DNA from: an uncultured Deferribacteres bacterium
Lineage (GTDB): Bacteria; Zhuqueibacterota; JdFR-76; DREG01
Length of the DNA stretch: 42,314 nt
Reading direction: 5' to 3'
Assembly (NCBI GenBank): GCA_913009825.1
Contig: CAJVYQ010000043.1
Coordinates: forward strand, 1-42,314
Shown: positions 38,807-42,314 of the stretch, piece after piece
How the letters are laid out: each line of letters opens with the position of its first letter
How positions within the stretch are numbered: position 1 is the stretch's first letter
Notes under the pieces: model-generated
Told to the model about the DNA's origin: nothing
Database searches by the model: none
The model's input: only the letters and a program-made list of their open reading frames with translations
Translations under genes and position numbers: made by a program

Positions 38807-39556
38807 CTACATCTCCCCCAGGGCATTCAGAGTTAGTGTGACAAATGTGATCGCTGCCGTTTCCGAGCGTAAGCGGCGCGCCCCCAATTGAACCTGGTGA
38901 AATCCCCACTCACGGAAAAAAGCAACTTCATCTTCACTGAAGCCGCCTTCCGGCCCGACGATAAGTGAAACCTTGCGTAACAGGGTTCCCTTTTTTTTGC
39001 CAAGTGAACGGATCACATCGAGAACACTTGCTTTTCCGCCGGAATGGGCAAAAAGCACCGGTTTGGGCAACCGGTTCACCAAATCTTCAACACTTGTTTT
39101 TTTATCGATCTGCGGCAGAATGGAACGGCCGCACTGTTTCAGGGCGGATTGGGCCAATCGCTGCCAGCGTATAATTTTCAAATCGGAAACCCCGACCCGG
39201 CAATAATCCATCTGTACGGGGACAAATTGCCGCACACCCAATTCTGTGCCCTTCTCGACAAGCCAATCCATGCGCCGGCTGCGGATAAGACCCTGGGCCA
39301 GAGTGATTGCCGTTAGTGTTTCACCCACAAGCCTGCGGGTTTTTACGATTGTCGCAATCGCTTGTGTCGCTTTTATCTCTTCTATATGAACCGTGTAGAA
39401 ATTCCCTTCTCCGTCGGTAACCTGCACCTGGTCGCCGGCCTTTTTTCTTTTCACTTTATGAAGATGACGAAATTCACCTCCGCCAATTATAAGTAAACCA
39501 TTTTTTATCTGGCCGGCTGGTACAAAATACGATTCAAGATGATTTTTACTGTTCAT
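38807..39556 (-). CDS. rsmE: 16S rRNA (uracil-1498-N3)-methyltransferase
   Basis: The 249-residue SPOUT methyltransferase has the RsmE features: an N-terminal PUA-like part with HLHKVKRKKAGDQVQVTDGEG, then TLAQGLIRSRRMDWLVEKGTELGV and the knot region LIVGPEGGFSEDEVAFFREWG and LGARRLRSETAAITFVTL. It methylates N3 of U1498 in the 16S rRNA decoding region. Its ATG lies 13 bp after the stop of the first Omp85-like gene, so it is probably co-transcribed with the barrel genes. No clear Shine-Dalgarno was seen. Confidence 0.95.
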   Translation of the reverse strand: MNSKNHLESYFVPAGQIKNGLLIIGGGEFRHLHKVKRKKAGDQVQVTDGEGNFYTVHIEEIKATQAIATIVKTRRLVGETLTAITLAQGLIRSRRMDWLVEKGTELGVRQFVPVQMDYCRVGVSDLKIIRWQRLAQSALKQCGRSILPQIDKKTSVEDLVNRLPKPVLFAHSGGKASVLDVIRSLGKKKGTLLRKVSLIVGPEGGFSEDEVAFFREWGFHQVQLGARRLRSETAAITFVTLTLNALGEM

Positions 39557-39569
39557 ATAATTCGGATAT

Positions 39570-40901
39570 TCAAAAATAAGCTTTCACATCAAAAATAAAT
39601 TCCGGCTGATTGGCTTCGTTGAAAGCATATTCAAGCCTTAAAATATTTGAATAGGGCAAAATAAAATTCAAGCCGAGGCCGCTGCCCGTTTGCAGCCTGT
39701 TTATCCTGAATGATTCACCACGCCGCCAGACCTGTCCGGTATCCCGGAACAGGGTGAAATAAACGCCGAATTTCATATTTTGTAAATAAGCGGCATACCA
39801 GGCCTCCGCCGGAATCTTGAAATATTTAACTTTCAAAATCGGTATTCTCATTTCCAGGGAACCTAACATGCAGTTGTCACCTTCATAGATTTCCTGAAAA
39901 TATCCCCGGATTCGGTCGCCATAGCCGATATACAAATGTTCATAAACCGGCAGTTTATTTTGTGTCAGTGCGGCCAAAAATCTGCCGGCAAATGTAATCC
40001 CCCAAAACGATCGATATTCTCTCCAGTCAACCTGCCATTTATTGAATGTTGCGCCGCCATTAAGCAGGAATGAACGGGAAAAAGAGAGCAGCGATTTTCT
40101 GCCCTGTTTCGGATATTCCCACAAATCCCGTGTATCCATTTGTAACTGTACGGCATAAGAGAACAGATGATCATGATTTTGTCCGGTCTGCCAGAGCAGT
40201 TTTTTACCGGCATTCACAGAGGCCAGTGTAAGCTCTACGGCAGAGTAAAAATGAATTCCGTACTTCCTGCCAAAAAGAAGCGCCACAGAACGATGATGCT
40301 CCTTTTGATCCGGAAAAAGCAGCGTTTTACTGGCGATGCGCTGCGATTCCAATGAAATATTGGTAAACAGACGATGCCTGCCGCCAAACCAGCGGTTGGT
40401 GAAAGAGAGGGTCAAACCGGGATTGTACCCCAGCCAGCCGGCGAGCCATAAATTTTCTGCGCGACCGCGAAAATTTGCGTGATACAGACCAAAACCATAG
40501 GAAAGCTTGTGCCAATCGTGCTCATTTACCGTAAAAATCGGCGTCGGGTACAGATACCACCGCTCCCATACCAAAATGATCAAATCCTTTTTTTCTCCGC
40601 TATCTTTGAAATTAAAGATAACACGGTTAAAAAGATTCAGATTTTCGATCCGTTGACGCGCCAACTCCAATTCTTTTTTGCTCACTCTATCATTGGCAGA
40701 GAACTCCAATTCCCGGACAATTACATCCCTTTTGGTCTTGAAATTGCCCTGCACCCGGATATTTCCGATGACCACGCTGTCCGCTTCCAACAGCACCTGA
40801 GCCGGAAGACCGGTAAGCTTCATGGCGGCAAGGACAAACGTAAAAATAAAAAACAGCAGCAAAAAAGGTTTCCGGCGCCCTGGTGTGACATTCCTTTTCA
40901 T
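39570..40901 (-). CDS. Omp85/BamA-superfamily outer membrane protein with one POTRA domain
   Basis: 443 residues from the ATG at 40901 (TTG and GTG starts further upstream overlap the preceding gene). After a signal peptide (RRKPFLLLFFIFTFVLAAMKLTGLPA) comes a single POTRA-like domain, about 40-115: VVIGNIRVQGNFKTKRDVIVRELEFSANDRVSKKELELARQRIENLNLFNRVIF. The rest is a beta barrel with the loop-6 motif DRIRGYFQE and a terminal aromatic (KAYF). Members insert or export proteins across the outer membrane or act as surface antigens. One POTRA is fewer than BamA's five, so it is not BamA itself. It overlaps no gene but starts 9 bases after the second barrel gene stops. Confidence 0.85.
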   Translation of the reverse strand: MKRNVTPGRRKPFLLLFFIFTFVLAAMKLTGLPAQVLLEADSVVIGNIRVQGNFKTKRDVIVRELEFSANDRVSKKELELARQRIENLNLFNRVIFNFKDSGEKKDLIILVWERWYLYPTPIFTVNEHDWHKLSYGFGLYHANFRGRAENLWLAGWLGYNPGLTLSFTNRWFGGRHRLFTNISLESQRIASKTLLFPDQKEHHRSVALLFGRKYGIHFYSAVELTLASVNAGKKLLWQTGQNHDHLFSYAVQLQMDTRDLWEYPKQGRKSLLSFSRSFLLNGGATFNKWQVDWREYRSFWGITFAGRFLAALTQNKLPVYEHLYIGYGDRIRGYFQEIYEGDNCMLGSLEMRIPILKVKYFKIPAEAWYAAYLQNMKFGVYFTLFRDTGQVWRRGESFRINRLQTGSGLGLNFILPYSNILRLEYAFNEANQPEFIFDVKAYF

Positions 40902-40909
40902 CCTGCAAA

Positions 40910-42106
40910 TCACCAATGGGGTAAAATTCTAAAGGTTACCGTCCATGTATCCGAACTGCGATCCAACCGTTTTGCAAAATCGATGCGGAGAAAATCACCG
41001 GTCATTGAAAGGGAAAAACCAGCATCGGATTTCCACAGACGTGAACCGGTATCTACTACTCCGTCCAGCAGAATATTTTCACCCCAAACAGAACCAACTT
41101 CTGCAAACAGGATCAGTCCCAGGCCGCTGTAAAACGGCAATCTTTGTAAAGGAAGTTTTTGCAGCAAATCTCCGTTAAAATAGTATTGCACCGAGCTAAG
41201 GAACAGATTGTTGTGGTCGGCAAATTCCTTGAACCGGTAACCGCGCAAGGTGCCGATTCCTCCCAGATCCAACAGGTATTGCGGCGCAAACAGATCCATA
41301 TCTCTGCGGCCAAACCGCTCCTGAAATACCAATTTTTGATTGGCAAAAGAACTTTGAAAATATTTTGCGGTGAGGAAAACTCCCGTTTGGTTGAAATCGC
41401 CTCCCAAAAATCCGCCGCCTTTCTCTACGGCACCCTCCAGATAAAATCCCTGCAGCGGGAAAATTGGATTGTCCAGTTTGTCGTAAATGAATTCCAGCCG
41501 CAGCTTATTTTCCCGCCCCGGACTGACGGCAGGATTTTCACGAAACTTTTTATGTCCGCCAAAAAGACTCCAGTCGGTTGCCTTTTGCATAGTCCCGTAC
41601 TCACCGGACCAAAACGCAAGGCGCAGATGAAGCCAGTCCTCAAAATCTTTGACTGCCCGGAGAGTAAATCCTTTTGCGACAAAAAAATCGTTAAAATCTT
41701 CCCGCAGCAGAAACGCGGCAAATGAATTTTCGATGCGGCCGATGATCCAATCGTCATTGGTGAACGTATCGTCAAAATATTTGCCGCCGATTTTTTGCAC
41801 CCATGTAAAAGGCAGTTTGTATTCAAACCCGGCATTAAACTTCGCCGTTTTGCTGCTGATGCCATAACCGGCGTCCACAGAAAAAGAGATCCTCGGGACG
41901 GTTTTGGGTCGCAGAGTTACACCAAATGCCGGAAACCAGCCTTCGCAGCGATTGTAACGCATGGGCGAATAGTACTCAACCGGTTTTTCTTCGGCAAAAC
42001 CGAACCAATTTGCCTTGGGTTCAACTTTAAATTGGGCAAAAGAGAGAGAAGGTACAGAAAAACAGAGGGAAAGCAGTATGATGATGAATGGTTTTATTCT
42101 GAGCAT
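40910..42106 (-). CDS. Omp85-like outer membrane barrel lacking POTRA domains
   Basis: 398 residues from the ATG at 42106, which has GGAGG 4 bases upstream. Signal peptide FIIILLSLCFSVPSLSFAQ is followed almost at once by barrel sequence. The late LGGIGTLRGYRFKEF block resembles the Omp85 loop-6 (V/I-R-G-Y/F) motif, and it ends RILPHW with a terminal aromatic typical of barrels assembled by BAM. No POTRA-like domain was found. It may form a functional partner with the following POTRA-containing barrel, a patatin-like-independent surface protein, or a metal-transport barrel. The gene starts 39 bp from a miniature element. Confidence 0.78.
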   Translation of the reverse strand: MLRIKPFIIILLSLCFSVPSLSFAQFKVEPKANWFGFAEEKPVEYYSPMRYNRCEGWFPAFGVTLRPKTVPRISFSVDAGYGISSKTAKFNAGFEYKLPFTWVQKIGGKYFDDTFTNDDWIIGRIENSFAAFLLREDFNDFFVAKGFTLRAVKDFEDWLHLRLAFWSGEYGTMQKATDWSLFGGHKKFRENPAVSPGRENKLRLEFIYDKLDNPIFPLQGFYLEGAVEKGGGFLGGDFNQTGVFLTAKYFQSSFANQKLVFQERFGRRDMDLFAPQYLLDLGGIGTLRGYRFKEFADHNNLFLSSVQYYFNGDLLQKLPLQRLPFYSGLGLILFAEVGSVWGENILLDGVVDTGSRLWKSDAGFSLSMTGDFLRIDFAKRLDRSSDTWTVTFRILPHW

Positions 42107-42145
42107 TATTCCTCCATGGAAGTCGAATTCAACCAATTAAATATA

Positions 42146-42314
42146 GTAACTATTCAGCTCACGTCTGTCTGACACAGGCAGAAAACGCACGAAACAATCG
42201 AATGATCTCATCTAACTTTTTTCCTGTTTTTTTTTGAGTCTTTCGCGGGCTGCCTGAGTAGTGACAATACCGTAACACTTTAGTTTTTTGAACAAATCCG
42301 CTTCCTTTGCGCTC
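42146..42314. mobile_element. Left part of a second copy of the 348-bp GTAAC-ended element (runs off the window)
   Basis: The 169 bases match 24827-24995 with no gaps and only two substitutions (167/169). The left flank is TAAATATA (42138-42145). It ends at the window edge before the hairpin loop region and before any right end. It lies 39 bp upstream of the Omp85-like gene start, where a promoter would be expected. Confidence 0.85.

Overview
The window reads as chromosomal DNA of a Gram-negative bacterium. Evidence is two Omp85-type outer-membrane barrels, a lipoprotein, Sec- and Tat-exported enzymes, and housekeeping genes (dnaG, mutS2, rpsU, yqeY, cvpA, rsmE). Base composition is moderate, with A+T-rich spacers. 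The clearest promoters are of the TTGACA/TATAAT type with 17-bp spacers, not the Bacteroidota TTTG/TAnnTTTG type, and there is no SusC/SusD pair. A lineage near Calditrichota/KSB1 or a related FCB-group phylum would fit, but this is inference; no 16S rRNA gene is present. No CRISPR array, prophage or intact transposase gene was seen.

Layout. (1) 373-14274, all on the minus strand: an exported/amino-sugar catabolic region with a DUF3748 propeller lipoprotein, a Tat-exported sugar isomerase-like TIM barrel, a sialidase-like Asp-box protein, nagB, a PIN toxin-antitoxin pair, a divergent Nramp-like carrier, an exported NagA-like deacetylase, a DapA/NanA-superfamily aldolase, a HAD phosphatase and an AraB-type kinase. 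The kinase has a consensus promoter with two adjoining LacI-type operator-like palindromes. (2) 14540-19550: MFS transporter, patatin phospholipase, and a histidine kinase-response regulator-thioesterase operon. (3) 19937-30560: B12-type radical SAM protein, two nitronate-monooxygenase-like flavoenzymes, cfa, a CAU-anticodon tRNA (probably Ile2), a double zinc-finger pRiA4b-ORF3-like protein, a saccharopine/lysine dehydrogenase-like enzyme and an NhaC antiporter. (4) 30755-42106: dnaG, a ParE-type toxin-antitoxin pair, cvpA-mutS2, rpsU-yqeY, a HIT protein, rsmE and two tandem Omp85-like proteins.

The most striking property is the spacers. Most intergenic regions over 150 bp carry one or more miniature inverted-repeat elements. 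I could delimit three groups: elements ending GTAAC...GTTAC with 8-bp target duplications (perfect at 12403-12562 and 30593-30741); elements with the terminal repeat CCTGAATTGAGCGATT and 5-bp duplications (perfect at 4224-4344, 21481-21615 and 24134-24283); and elements with AGTGCCTGAACGAAAAC-like ends. One copy is nested inside another, one landed exactly on the nagA stop codon, and one appears to supply the -35 box of cfa. No gene that could mobilise them is in the window apart from a dead IS200/IS605 tail, so they are probably moved in trans by transposases elsewhere in the genome.
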